A stretch of DNA of 64,000 nucleotides from the NCBI GenBank assembly GCA_936450465.1, contig OW388291.1, positions 77,028,436-77,092,435 of the forward strand. Reading direction: 5' to 3'. The number at the start of each line of letters is the position of its first letter. Position 1 is the stretch's first letter. Both the position numbers and the translations under genes were made by a program. Positions 36,691 to 47,489 of this stretch are shown here, piece after piece. Origin of the DNA: Gibbula magus (lineage: Eukaryota > Mollusca > Gastropoda > Trochida > Trochidae). The notes below the pieces were generated by a model, which saw only the letters and a program-made list of their open reading frames with translations, had not been told where the DNA came from and searched no databases.

Positions 36691-36999
36691 GTTGGTGCTA
36701 ACTCTTCGTGCAGTTTGTGACCACGTGTATAATCTATATAAAACTCACGTGCAAACGATCTGTCCCTATACGAAGTACAAGATATTTCCACGGGCGATAA
36801 ATACGTTATATCCTGACTTCAGAACTCAACTATACTAAATATGAATTTCAAAACATTATCATTCACATACGTTTTTAGAAATCGTATTTATCGCCCGTGG
36901 AAATTTCTTGTACTTCGTATGAGGACAGTTCTTTTGCACGTGAATTTTCTATAGATTATACACGTGGTCACAAACTACACGAAGAGTCATGATGCGTCA
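36691..36999. mobile_element. Long-TIR palindromic element with 10-bp duplication (Mutator-like)
   Basis: CTCTTCGTGCAGTTTGTGAC, CACGTGTATAATCTATA, CACGTGCAA, TACGAAGTACAAGA and CCACGGGCGATAAATACG run into the element and return in inverted order to CACGAAGAGT, giving arms near 130 bp. ACAAATTTAA occurs just outside both ends (36681-36690 and 37000-37009). Long TIRs with a 9-10-bp duplication are typical of Mutator-like elements. The outermost 10 bases of the two ends match only partly. Confidence 0.7.
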
Positions 37000-37009
37000 A
37001 CAAATTTAA

Positions 37010-37950
37010 ACCCATGAAGGTAATTTATGTCAACGACACATTCTATTAATTAAATTAAATATGAATTACTTTAGGATTTTTTAAAACTTAAATACCAAAC
37101 ACTGTGGCCAAAAAACATCTTGAAAACGTGATTTCAGCACCCCAAGTGTATTTGAACGACATAAAATATAAGTATCATACTCCGATGTATATGAAATTGT
37201 GAGAACTTCTTCTACAACCATGTGTCTATCAACTACATTCAAAATCTACTTTATCCGACGGCAATGTTTCATTTTATACTCTCTTAAATATGTCGGTGAC
37301 GTTACATTTGCACGTGAGTATACATGTATGAATACATGGCATTATAATTTACATTTACAATGGTACAGTGCATGGTAAAACATCCTCGGATACAGAACTT
37401 GCAGTTTGTAATTATCTAGATCGTAAGCGCCGGTCATTTATTTTATGTTTCCTTTCTAAGATTTAAATACAGCTAGTTACTGGGTAGCGCCTTAACCAGA
37501 TGGGACAGTATATTTGGACTTACGGTACTTGTCCGTAATGCTTATGGTAAATCTATATATACACGTGTAGCACGAGTGAGGGACATTTCTTCAGTATGAT
37601 GTTAAGCACCAGTGCTGGACTATTTGGATGGATCACAACTTTCCTCCCTAAATCAATGTCCGCTCAATCGGATGCCACCCCCTTCACTTCCGCTTCCTTA
37701 TCACTGAGACATCGTTACATCGCCGTGCGTCAATATTGTCTTGGTATGCACAGGAACGACCGGTGGGGACCGAGAAGAGATATATAACGACAACCGCCAT
37801 TGTTGACTGTACAGCCACTGGAAGCTGAAATACAACAATGGTTTAGTTGAGTTGGGGTTCACTTATATCGCGGCTGCTAGTATTATGGCAGTAATAAAGC
37901 CCGCAACACCATGTGGCTATGCATTGCGGTGAAACCTGCGAGTAACAGCT
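37010..37950. other. No gene recognised
   Basis: An open frame at 37596-37787 is more GC-rich than its surroundings but has no recognisable domain or splice support. Confidence 0.35.
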
Positions 37951-38109
37951 GGAAATAGCTTAGCCTAGGCCCAATTCTGAAAAATAGCTCAAATAAAAGA
38001 GCAAGAGGCATTTTTGAGAAGGATTTGGTATCCAGTCTATTTTACCTATTTGAAGGGTGCTGATTACGAAAAAATAGGATACCAAGCTGAAAAAAGTGTT
38101 TTTGACCCC

Positions 38110-38800
38110 AAAAATTGAAAAACAAAATGGCCGCCCAAATTTCACAAAAAATGGCAGCTGATCACATTGTTTTCGCTTATTACTGAATCTCTACATGTTA
38201 AAAAGTAGTAAACGTGTTTTTATAGGGTATTCAAAGGGTACTGATCATGAGTAGGTTGGAAACCAAGTTAGAAAATATAAATATAACCCTCAAATTTGAA
38301 AAACAAAATGGCCGCCATAGTCTCCTCACACGGTATTAGTATGAATGTTATTTCATAAAATGCGCCTGTATATTAAGTGATAATTTTTAAAAATTTGACT
38401 TTCTCAGACATATCATAAATGGTGATCACAGATGAATTAGATATAAGCTAAATAAAATTGTTTTCATCTTCAGAATTGAAAAACAAAATGGCCGCCATAG
38501 TCACCTCAGTTGGTATTAGGTGTGAATGTTATATCATAAAATGCCTCTGTATATTTATTGATATTTTTTAAAAATTTGACTTTCTCAAATATCTTATAAA
38601 TGCTGATCACAAATAAATAAGATGTAAACAGAAAGAAAAAAATGTTTTCACATTTAGAATTGAAAGACATAATGGCCGCCATAGTCTAAGGTTTGAATGT
38701 TTTATCGTAAAATGCCCTTGTATATTTATTGATAATTTCTTAATATTTGACTTTCTCAGACATCTTATAAATGCTGATCACAAATAAATGAAGTTCAGAT
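38110..38800. repeat. Subterminal repeats of foldback left arm, unit about 180 bp, four copies
   Basis: GAAAAACAAAATGGCCGCC recurs at about 38117, 38297, 38476 and (as GAAAGACATAATGGCCGCC) 38660. Each is followed by TATTAG...GAATGTT, AAAATTTGACTTTCTCA and ATGCTGATCACA. Confidence 0.9.
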
Positions 38801-38927
38801 TTTCCTAAAACATTGTTTTTAGACTTTCATTCATAGCACATTATAAATACATTTTAGTACACATTTGGATTGTCAATTGAAACAACTCGTGTCATCACGC
38901 AGAGGTGCAAGGAAGTCTTAAGTCATG

Positions 38928-39440
38928 CATTTATAGCGCAAATTCTGACATTGTGTGCGACATGCACATGTGATGAGTGAAAGATATGCTTCAGGAATGA
39001 TGTCTAAAGACATCAGTAGGTGTTGCAGACCTTTGCTTGTTCTTGTCCAACCCATCTCTGTGGCCACTGGCAGTTGTGGAATGCCTTCACAGGCTTTATT
39101 TCTGATCATTGTTTCGTAAGTGACATGCTGATGTAGTGGTACAGGGCATCACTTGTTGGAGGCATCAACTGAGGTTTGAATGATTTCTGAAATACAATGC
39201 TTTGCACTAGGTTCACACTTTGAACATTTTCTACACCATAAATCTTACACACAAAGTCTACAGCAGATCTGGTCTTGTCTTGACTTAGGTCGCCAGAGCC
39301 CAAATCCTAAAGAAGATGATGATGACTGACGCAGTTGCCTTGCTGACCTCTTGGTATGTCCAAAGAAGCAGGAAGTAGAATCACAGCCTGTAAGTGCATG
39401 GAATGGCAACAGTGACGAAGCAGATTGTGTTGGCAGTTGG
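38928..39440 (-). pseudogene. C-terminal piece of YVRWGPVY/HAFTGCDSTS family (left-arm copy)
   Basis: Two minus-strand frames give DKTRSAVDFVCKIYGVENVQ, then VFQKSFKPQLMPPTSDALYH, then GIPQLPVATEMGWTRTSKGL and finally ACRTQCQNLRYKC, a Cys-rich end, with TAA stop. This copy is the better preserved of the two arms: it keeps VCKIYG, which is missing in the other arm. It also keeps the G in ACAAGCAAAGG whose loss frameshifts the right arm. It has no N-terminal part, so it cannot be functional. Confidence 0.75.
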
Positions 39441-39559
39441 AAGCTTTCCTATCACTTTGAGGAAGTTCATAGAGATATGTGTAATCCACCGAGTCGGGGT
39501 ATGACCTTGCTCTGCTTCTCTGCTACCTATGAGCGGTTGTGGATTGAATGAAATGTAGC

Positions 39560-40810
39560 TGGTAGCTGGTATTATGGGACCAAACACAGCAGTTCTTGCT
39601 GTGGAGAAATACAATAAGGCAATGCGAGCACACAAACTAACATTACAGGCCTTGTGGATAATCATAAGACCACAGTTCTCTTTATTTCTGAAGAATACCA
39701 AACACAAGACTGTTTGATGATGGATCTGAAGCTGCATCATGTCTACAAGGTTTTAATACACTGGCTGCTATGTTGTCAGAATCCAGGTTTATGGCAGAAT
39801 TCAAAGCAAAGAAGAGACAATAGAATGTGAATTTCTCCTTTTTGTTACATTTACATGGAGATAATGTCTGTACTACTCAAATTCACGCGAGCACAAAGAG
39901 ATGGAATATGGGATCTGCATCATACGGTATGACCACTACAACTATGTGCGATGGGGTCCAGTGTATGTTGCAGATATGAAAACCTAACCAGATGTTGTTC
40001 TTGACGAGTTTCAGAAGGGAAGCTTTGTAGTGAAACACTGAGAGCAAAAATTCAATCAGGTTGATCCCGATTAGGAGCTTAATGGCGCTGACAAAAGAAG
40101 TGATGGTATTATCTGTATTACCAATTCCGCAATAATAGATTGGCATTATCATACAATCTAGGATCTCAGATAGCAGCAGACACCCAAGCGATGTTTCAAA
40201 TTCACAAGATCGATATTATCAGCCACAATGAAGCTCTAGCAGCATGGCAACATCAAGACACTGCAGGTGAGAAACATCTTATAAGCATATGACAACGTTT
40301 TCAAGTAATTCCTGTTTACAAGAAACTGACAACACAATCTGCTTCATCACTGTTCCATGCATTTACAGGTTGTGATTCTACTTCCTGTTTATGTGGCCAT
40401 ACCAAGAGGTCAGCAAGGAAAGTCTTCGACAGCCATCATCATCTTCAGGATTTGGCGACTTTAGTCAAGACAAGACCAGATCTGCTGAAGACTTTGTGTG
40501 TAGATAATGTTCAAAGTGTGAACACAGTGCAAAGCATTGTATTTCAGAAATCATTCAAACCTCAGTTGATGCCTCCAACAAGTGATGCCCTGTACCACTA
40601 CATCAAGTGTGCCAATTACGAAACAATGATCAGAAATAAAGCCTTTGAAGGCAATCCACAACTGCCAGTGGTCACAGAGATGGGTTGGACAAGAACAACA
40701 AAGGTCTGCAACACCTGGTGATGTCTTTAGACACCATTCCTGAAGCATATCTTTCACTCATCACATGTGCATGTCGCACGCAATGTCAGAATTTGCGCTA
40801 AAAATGCATG
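39560..40810 (+). pseudogene. YVRWGPVY/HAFTGCDSTS family gene, internally deleted and interrupted
   Basis: The plus strand reads, in order: VAGIMGPNTAVLAVEKYNKA then RAHKLTLQALW; EYGICIIRYDHYNYVRWGPV then YVADM; DEFQKGSFVVK; KFNQVDPD; DGIICITNSA; then FHAFTGCDSTSCLCGH, VQSIVFQKSFKPQLMPPTSD and VVTEMGWTR. Several in-frame stops and at least three frameshifts are present. Only about 150 bases separate the KFNQVDPD block from HAFTGCDSTS, where the full-length proteins I recall have several hundred residues, so an internal deletion is likely. The family is widespread and multicopy in marine invertebrates with no function known to me. The N-terminal half, CLLCG/CIFCG, occurs separately at 1800-3056. 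Being bounded by terminal inverted repeats here suggests it is transposon-encoded or has been captured. Confidence 0.7.
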
Positions 40811-41239
40811 ACTTAAGACTTCCTTGCACCTCTGCATGCGGCTGCAGAAAGCCTTGTGATGACACGAATCATTTCAATTGACCTTCCAAATGTGTACTAA
40901 AATGTATTGTTAATGTGCTATGAATGAAAGTTTAAAGAAAGGGTTTTAGGAATATCTGAATTTAAATTCAAACCTGCTTTGTGTGACTGTGTGATAACCA
41001 AAATACTAAGCATAACTTAAAAATAATTCTTATTCATATATGACTCAACATGTTTAACATGATATTGAAAAGTATGCTTTCAAATTATGTTTGTACGTTT
41101 CAAATGATATATTGTTGATTGTTTGACAATGTTCTGTCTATCAACATGAGTTAAATGATAAAGAATATTCATGAATATTTGTAGTTGTGTATTATAGTAT
41201 GACAATAGCTGTAAGGATACAACTTCAGATAATCAGCTT

Positions 41240-41995
41240 AAATAGCTAGTTTTGCGGCCATTTTATTTTTCAATTTTGAAGGTGAAAACAATTTAATTCA
41301 GTATAATCTTATTTATTTGTGATCAGCATTTATAATATGTCTGAGAAAGTCAAATTTTAAGAAAAGTATCAATTAATATACAGAGGCATTTTATGATATA
41401 CCATTCACACCTAATACCATCTGAGGCGACTATGGCGGCCATTTTGTTTTTCAATTCTGAAGATGAAAACAATTTTATTCAGCTTATGTCTAATTGATAT
41501 GTGATCAGCATTTATAAGATGTTTGAGAAAGTCAAACTTTAAGAAATTATCATTAAATAAACAGAGACATTTTATGATAGTATTCACACAGTTACAATAC
41601 CATGTGAGGCGACTATGGCGGCCATTTTGTTTTTCAATTCTGAAGATTAAAACAATTTTAATCAGCGTATATCTAATTAATTTGTGATCAGCATTTAAAA
41701 GATGTTTGAGAAAGCCAAATTTAAAAACATTATCAAGAAATATACAGACGAATTTATGAAATAACATTCATACTTAATACTATGTGAGGCGACTATGGCG
41801 GCCATTTTGTTTTTCAAATTTGAGGGTTATATATATTTTTTTTGGTTTCCAACCTAATCATGATCAGTGCCCTTTGAATGCCCTATAAAACACCTTTACT
41901 ACCTTTTAACATGTAGGGATTCAGTAATAAACGAAAACAATGTGATCAGCTGCCATTTTTTTGTGAAATTTGGGCGGCCATTTTGTTTTTCAATT
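41240..41995. repeat. Subterminal repeats of foldback right arm, unit about 181 bp, five copies
   Basis: GGCGGCCATTTTGTTTTTCA occurs at about 41433, 41614, 41796 and 41973. A diverged copy (TGCGGCCATTTTATTTTTCA) lies at 41253. These mirror the left-arm array but with one extra unit. Confidence 0.9.
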
Positions 41996-42149
41996 TTTGG
42001 GGTCAAAAACACTTTTTTCAGCTTGGTATCCTATTTTCTCGTAATCAGCATCCTTTAAATAGGTAAGATAGACTGGATACCAAATCCTTCTAAAAAATGC
42101 CTCTTGTTTTCATCTTATCCATAATCTGTCCTAGTCTAGCTAATTCGAA

Positions 42150-42320
42150 CCATGGGTGGTACTGCACTGAAATTCAGTGTAGCATTGCACCCAAACCTTA
42201 CTGCGTGTAGAACAGTTCTCTACTGCAGACAAAGTTGCCGTGCCCCTGGCGGGATTCGAACCTCGAACCTTTTGATCCGAAGCAAAACGCGCTAACCACT
42301 GCGCTATCCCGCCCCCTACA
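42150..42320 (-). repeat. tRNA-derived SINE
   Basis: On the minus strand GGGATAGCGCAGTGGTTAGC (A box) and GAGGTTCGAATCCCGCC (B box) form a tRNA-like head. It is followed by GGCACGGCAACTTTGTCTGC and a body with AACCTTACTGCGTG and GAAATTCAGTGTAG. The T stem does not pair properly, so it is not a functional tRNA. It abuts the right end of the foldback element. Confidence 0.7.
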
Positions 42321-42841
42321 CCATTGGAAATTGAGTAAAATGAATGAATTAAAGACAGCAAAATTCAAGGGGTGACTATTGACCCAGAAGGACTTTTGCG
42401 AAAGCGAAAGTCTATTGCGACCAACTATTGCAATAACTATTGCGATAGTTCATCAATAAACAAAAAGAACAAATACTAGAAAAGAACAGTGTTTTATTAT
42501 CTTTACTTTCTTTTTCCAAAGTGACACTCTAGAATGTAGTGCAAAGCAACAAGAATGATAACTCTGACATCTTCCTGTTGTTATGTTAGCGGTACTTGAT
42601 CTATTTGAAGTGTTCAAGTATTTTCCGAATCTAAAAGCCACATTTGTGTGCAAATTTACTTTTAACTTCACGTAAAAAACTGGATTGAAAAAACTATTTA
42701 AATTATCGATAGTTAACCATGTTGTCGATGCTATTGTTCATTTTTTAAAGTTATTATCGATAAAAAATTGATAATCGATAGTTCGATCTATTGTTACACC
42801 CCTACAAAATACTCAAAATTGAGTGAATGCAGTAAACCGAC

Positions 42842-43227
42842 CATTCTCGATAATCCAGCGCTATTGTTCCGATAAATCTACACACAAGCGCTGGAAAATA
42901 TTACGGGTATTTATCCCTAACCTAGTTACCTCCTCTTGGGTCCATGTTATCCAATCAGAAACGAAACGCAGACACTATCTGCGTAAACAACTCGACCAAT
43001 CAAAACGCATCTTTTATCACTACCAGGCGTTCCCAATCGTCTGCGAAAGCCAAGATCCTGACACGAGAGTGCTTGTTATTTAACCCTTGATTTCAAGTGA
43101 TCTCATTGGTTGTTAGAAAGCGAGCATTTTGCGAAGGGAGGTAACTAGGTTAGGGATAAATACCCTTACTGTTTTCCAGCTCTTGTGTGTAGATTTATCG
43201 GAACAATAGCGCTGGATTATCGAGGAT
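42842..43227. mobile_element. Non-autonomous Mutator-like element, 92-bp TIRs, 10-bp TSD
   Basis: Both ends read CAT(T/C)CTCGATAATCCAGCGC, then TATTGTTCCGATAAATC, TACACACAAG and, further in, TATTTATCCCTAACCTAG and TTACCTCC. About 92 bp match with few differences. GTAAACCGAC flanks the element at 42832-42841 and 43228-43237. Non-coding interior of about 200 bp. Confidence 0.9.
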
Positions 43228-43290
43228 GTAAACCGACGAACTATCTCAAAACCTTTGGTGAAAATCTACAACACTATTCCATAATGTGTA

Positions 43291-43836
43291 CATTCTCTTC
43301 CCACAGAGGTTATATTCCCTTCTGATTTCCGATCCTAACCTCTGTTCTACATGGCCCGAATCCTAGTGAACGAGCATAATCCCCTAGCGGGGAAAAGGGA
43401 AACCTCCTACTGTAATCAATTCTTAATCAATAAAAACTCATCTTTCAGCGGCCATGTCGACCGTGTGACTCGATGTAGACCTAGTGCCTATTGTCTAGTG
43501 TCTTGACATTTGACTCTTACTACTTAGTATATCTCCTTCGAATATGTCTAATGTAAATAACACTGATGAACTGTTTTTGGTAGTTGTCTGGGATTTGGTC
43601 TTCTTTGTTTATAACCATGTTTATGATCAATTGTTTTCACAAAATTAAAAATCGTCGAGGAAACCCCAATAAACGAGAAAACGTTTATCTGTCGATTTTA
43701 CAACGGCGTCGCTGATTACACAACTAGATTCAATTGCAACCGATCAGTTGCCATTTCTGCACTCGGATTCAGACGATGTAGAACAGAGGTTAGGATCTGA
43801 AATCTGATAGGAGTTAACCCCTGTGGGAAGAGAATG
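43291..43836. mobile_element. 0.5-kb TIR element, family copy 1
   Basis: Ends CATTCTCTTCCCACAGAGGT and, further in, GATCCTAACCTCTGTTCTAC are mirrored at the right (GTAGAACAGAGGTTAGGATC ... GGGAAGAGAATG), giving TIRs near 60 bp. The interior shares AATTGTTTTCACAAAA and GGCGTCGCTGATT(A/C) with the copy at 49290. Non-coding; no obvious target duplication. Confidence 0.8.
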
Positions 43837-43981
43837 CTGTCATTTGTCCCATCGATTTCTTCAAAATTTGTCTTGACTATTCTCCAGTGGCGTCATTGGT
43901 GGTGGTGTTCAGTTCAACATGACGTTTTTGAATCTCTTTGTTAACGATGCTGCAATTGCTCCTTTCCAGATGTTTGTATTA

Positions 43982-44586
43982 AGCCCCGTTTATACGACGA
44001 GCATTTGCAAATTTGCTCATTTGAGCAAACTTCGCCGTATGGACGCATTTGCACAATATACTACAGTAAGCAAATTTTTCACTACCGTAAGCAAATTTGC
44101 ACCTAGTCAGGGGCAGGTGCACATTTTTACTACCGTGAGTAAATATGGTATTTTCACTTTTCTAGTAAAAGTTTGTCGTATACAGACATAGTGACTTCAC
44201 ACAGGTTGAGAAAATATATTAGAGTACTTTAAACAATCTTAATATTGTTTTTCAAATTCTCCATATATAGGATAATCTCCTTCTTGCACGCGATGACCTT
44301 CGAAATCCATCTGACTATCCGATTTTCATTATATAATTAGGGCGGCATAGTCAAAACAATGTTGACAGATATAAATTAATGGCATTTATTTAGTTTACAT
44401 CTAATAAATATTAATTGGCATGTTTTAGGAATTATCTATTCATATATTAAACTAGTTGGAAGCCCATTTGCATAGGCAGAAATTAAACACATATGAACGC
44501 ATAGCAAATTTACTTTTACTCACGTGTGTATATTACTACCATGAGCAATATTGCATATGTACAAAGTTCGCCTTATAAACAGGGCT
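43982..44586. mobile_element. PIF/Harbinger-like MITE with TTA duplication
   Basis: AGCCCCGTTTATA at the left matches the complement of TATAAACAGGGCT at the right. TTA flanks both ends (43979-43981, 44587-44589). Subterminal ACTACCGT(A/G)AGCAAATTTGC motifs occur in both halves. The TTA duplication and GTTTA(C/T)A-type ends fit PIF/Harbinger-group elements. No transposase. Confidence 0.7.
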
Positions 44587-44599
44587 TTAGAAACATTGT

Positions 44600-45190
44600 T
44601 GTGCCCGAATGTCTACTATGAATCGATCTCACTGGTATAAGGAAATACCGGCATATAATACGGGGGATCAAGTCGTTGGCTCTGTCCGCGCGTCTTGTCT
44701 GTCCATCTCTCTGTCCATCTGTCCGTCATCACATCGTTTCCAGGGCAAAACTTGAACTCTACTTGACCAATCTTTACCAAATATTATATTAATATAATAC
44801 TTGATAGCACAGGCTCGTGTCACCCCGGGTGTTCATAGATAAGAAGAGATCTTTAGCAGCATGCAGGTGGTCAAGTGCCCCTGTCTGCGTGTGATCTAAT
44901 TTGGCGGTGAAAAAAATTCGTTTTCAGCTCACTCATCTTCGAACGGCGCAATTTTGCGGAATAGGGAAAGATCAAAACCCCACTGCAGTTTGAAAGGCTC
45001 TCTGTGGTTGATTGACATTTTATCGGGAAACATTGCAATAACACTATTTGATTGGCTGAAACATTGGTCAGAAGAGGGTGCGCTATCAAGCCATATGAAT
45101 CTTAAACTCGCCTTTCAAGCGCTGTCATTACATTGGGTTGTCAGCACGCAATGCAAGTTTTGGGTTGGGTTTTAACCCAGGATATGAAAG
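44600..45190. other. No gene recognised
   Basis: Includes CTGTCCATCTCTCTGTCCAT-type repeats near 44700, of the kind seen in dispersed family remnants. No exon was found. Confidence 0.4.
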
Positions 45191-45207
45191 TGGAGCGATA
45201 GCGTATA

Positions 45208-45696
45208 CACTGTCGGCCAAAAGAAACGCTTACTTGATTTTCCTTAAAATAAAAAATGAAATACTTTCTGAAACATAATTAATGGTGGTCTCCACGTTAT
45301 GCATAACTAATAATTAATATGAAAGTCCATCAACATCGTGGAAAACTGTGATTCGAGTCAATAACACGCCTAATGAAATGAAAACCACGCCTAATGAGGA
45401 CCGCTATTTCAGGTCGATTCACTTGCGCACCGTCAGCTCGTCGACCTGTAGCGTCATCACCAGTTTAATGCGAATACGTGCCTGTATTGTTGCTCGTGAT
45501 TGTAGGAAAATCTGTTTAAAATGTTTTTCTGATCAAGCACTGATCGAAAACTGAACAATTATGTTGTCTCATTTCAACAATCGCCATTCTGTTGTGGCAT
45601 GAAAACTTCACAATTCTCTAATATTGTTTAACTGTTCATTATAGTTTTTACGAAATTTTATAAATATTTGGTAGGCGTTTCTTTTGGCCGACAGTG
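45208..45696. mobile_element. Tc1/mariner-like non-autonomous element
   Basis: Both ends read CACTGTCGGCCAAAAGAAAC then GC, in inverted orientation, each flanked by TA (45206-45207 and 45697-45698). The 489-bp interior has no transposase frame. Confidence 0.9.
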
Positions 45697-45699
45697 TAC

Positions 45700-46460
45700 G
45701 TTATACTTTCAGACAGGATGGATCTGTTGAGTTAAAAGAACATATACAATCCCAGTATAACCAATTGCAATGTTTAACCGTGAGAGAATTATTTTAGACT
45801 ACATTTCAGTGTACTAAACATTGAAACTCAACAGAACGTGTATAAACGTCTACGTTTTTTTCTAAGTATTCAAAGACTATTATTCATTAAAGGCGTCATC
45901 TCGTTCTCAAAGTTCCTTTCCTCGCATGTGGTAGATGATTGTGTGATTATGTGGACACAGACTTTAATTCAAGAAAGCTAATTCTCAACTAACATAAAAC
46001 GTTTAATAAAGTTGATGCAATTTTAATGGATTCTGCAATAATGATACATTTCATTATTTGTCCGGATATAAGAGCCTTGACATTTAACTCGTTGCACAAA
46101 CGATGTTTCGTATTTCTCTGCACGTTATGAAGCCACATGTCCATGTGTTCGGCCTTGTAATTCTGACAATGACGTGTTATGTAGACAGTATAGATACAAC
46201 CTTGAGATACAGATACACATCGGTATCAATTGCATTTATTTTGATTCACCTCGACATACGACACAATTTGCGTCAAGAACCGTGTTCTCTGATTCAGGTG
46301 CTATGCCACAAAACAGCTACATACATGTACAAACACTTTTTTCTAAAAGTTTTTCCTACTCAAGTCATCTATGAAAGACGGCTGTTAACATTTCTGCTTG
46401 TTATTGAATATAAACATTACAGAAATAAACTCCGAAATTAATAGCAGTAAATGAACAGGC
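45700..46460. other. No gene recognised
   Basis: The open frame at 46103-46441 contains no recognised domain, and no splice sites bound it convincingly. Confidence 0.35.
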
Positions 46461-46762
46461 TTCATGTGAACATTGTTTCTCTCGATGTATCGTTATGTAT
46501 CAGGTGTAATTACTTATCTTGACAATCCATCCACTCCTGTCGGAGCAAATTATCCGAGGAGTCCCCACCAATCAACACCTATCAGCTCCAATCACCATGC
46601 AACAACTTCAAAGCCACCCACATCAACATTTGGCCTCTATTCCAGTCAACTGTAATTATTGTTTGTTTTACAATTTCATTAACGCCAATTGACCTCCCTC
46701 GTTTCATCATGTGTGTTTATTTACATCTTCAATAAAGCCTACAGGTCATTGTTTATCTACTT

Positions 46763-46870
46763 ACGTCCCTCATGTTTGTATTGCAAATCCTCATTGTATA
46801 ACATTCTCATGCTTCACCCCCTCATGTTTGTATCACAAATCCCCATTGTATACCATTCTCATGCATGTTA
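46763..46870. repeat. Two-copy tandem repeat, about 55 bp
   Basis: CCTCATGTTTGTATTGCAAA, TCCTCATTGTATAACATTCT and CATGC is repeated once with few changes. It lies in sequence leading to the hammerhead-like motif and may be part of the same element. Confidence 0.75.
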
Positions 46871-46929
46871 ATCTCCCTGATTAAGTTTCCTCACCATTGT
46901 TTTGCTATATAAATGTACCATATTTTGTT

Positions 46930-47066
46930 ATTTCCTTACATTCACCTGATGAAGGAGTGAGTATCAACTCCGAAACGTCGTGTATTTTCACATTAAAGAA
47001 GTTGTTATCCAGAAAATCTTCCTGTTCTTATGTATACCACTTCTAAATGCCCTTCAAAGACCTTAT
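46930..47066 (+). mobile_element. Penelope-like element terminal fragment with hammerhead motif
   Basis: Contains a hammerhead core (see next entry) followed by TTCACATTAAAGAAGTTG and the dispersed repeat ending at AAGACCTTA. Penelope-like elements carry such ribozymes in their terminal repeats (established knowledge). No RT or GIY-YIG coding sequence remains here. Confidence 0.55.
46943..46990 (+). ncRNA. Hammerhead ribozyme-like motif
   Basis: CTGATGA (46946-46952), a 5-bp stem II (GGAGT/ACTCC), GAAAC and GTC (46977-46979) occur in hammerhead order. Stem I is short (CAC/GTG). The sequence at stem III is the self-complementary ACGT without a loop. In Penelope-type hammerheads this allows only a dimeric fold, so a single copy would be expected to cleave poorly. 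Confidence 0.6.
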
Positions 47067-47069
47067 CTT

Positions 47070-47485
47070 GACAATATTAGGACAGAAACAAATGACATTT
47101 CTTTGTAATTCTGATCGATGGTATGTTGCTTTAGACTATGACGGATTATGAGCAATATGTATATCTCATATTTCAGATTAATATTTTATATTTGATTATT
47201 TCAATACATCATTGCTACCAGTAACAAACCTATCAAGTACAAGATGTGATTCATCATAATCACATGTATGAATCTCTTAGAATGTGATTTCAGTTTGACT
47301 AGACTTGGTTTTACTTTGAAAATAAAATGTGTCTAAAAGCATACAACAATGAAAATGAAAATGTCAGAAAGGGGAGAAATATTTACAGTTACAACAGTTT
47401 ACCCTATGTAAAAAAACTTTCAAATATGATATATAATATTGTAATGTGGCAAATTAAGTATCCGTAAGTATAGCGAAAGTATAAT
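47070..47485. other. No gene recognised
   Basis: AT-rich, no supported feature. Confidence 0.4.
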
Positions 47486-47489
47486 TCAA

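Larger units (their letters stand above)
37957..42141. mobile_element. 4.2-kb foldback element
   Basis: The left arm (37957 to about 39440) and right arm (about 40300-42141) are inverted copies. From outside in, both show AGCTTAGCCTAGG or AGCTAGACTAGG; then AAGAGGCATTTTT, AAGGATTTGGTATCCAGTCT and TTTTTGACCCCAAAAATTG; then 180-bp subterminal repeats; then the 3' part of a protein-coding gene. The central 0.85 kb is single copy and holds more of that gene on the plus strand. The layout suggests a DNA transposon whose 3' half was duplicated in inverted orientation. No target duplication is obvious. Confidence 0.85.

Noticed and set aside
39381..39740. 119-residue minus-strand ORF in the foldback centre
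   Set aside because: The recognisable family protein lies on the plus strand here; the minus frame is its shadow.
41411..41767. 118-residue ORF on the minus strand with internal repeats
   Set aside because: Its repeats are just the 180-bp subterminal units of the foldback element; the left arm does not preserve the frame.
42237..42315. Possible functional tRNA gene on the minus strand
   Set aside because: A and B boxes are present but the T stem does not pair and a non-tRNA body follows, so it is a SINE.
46103..46441. 112-residue ORF
   Set aside because: No domain, biased composition typical of AT-rich non-coding DNA, no splice or polyadenylation support.
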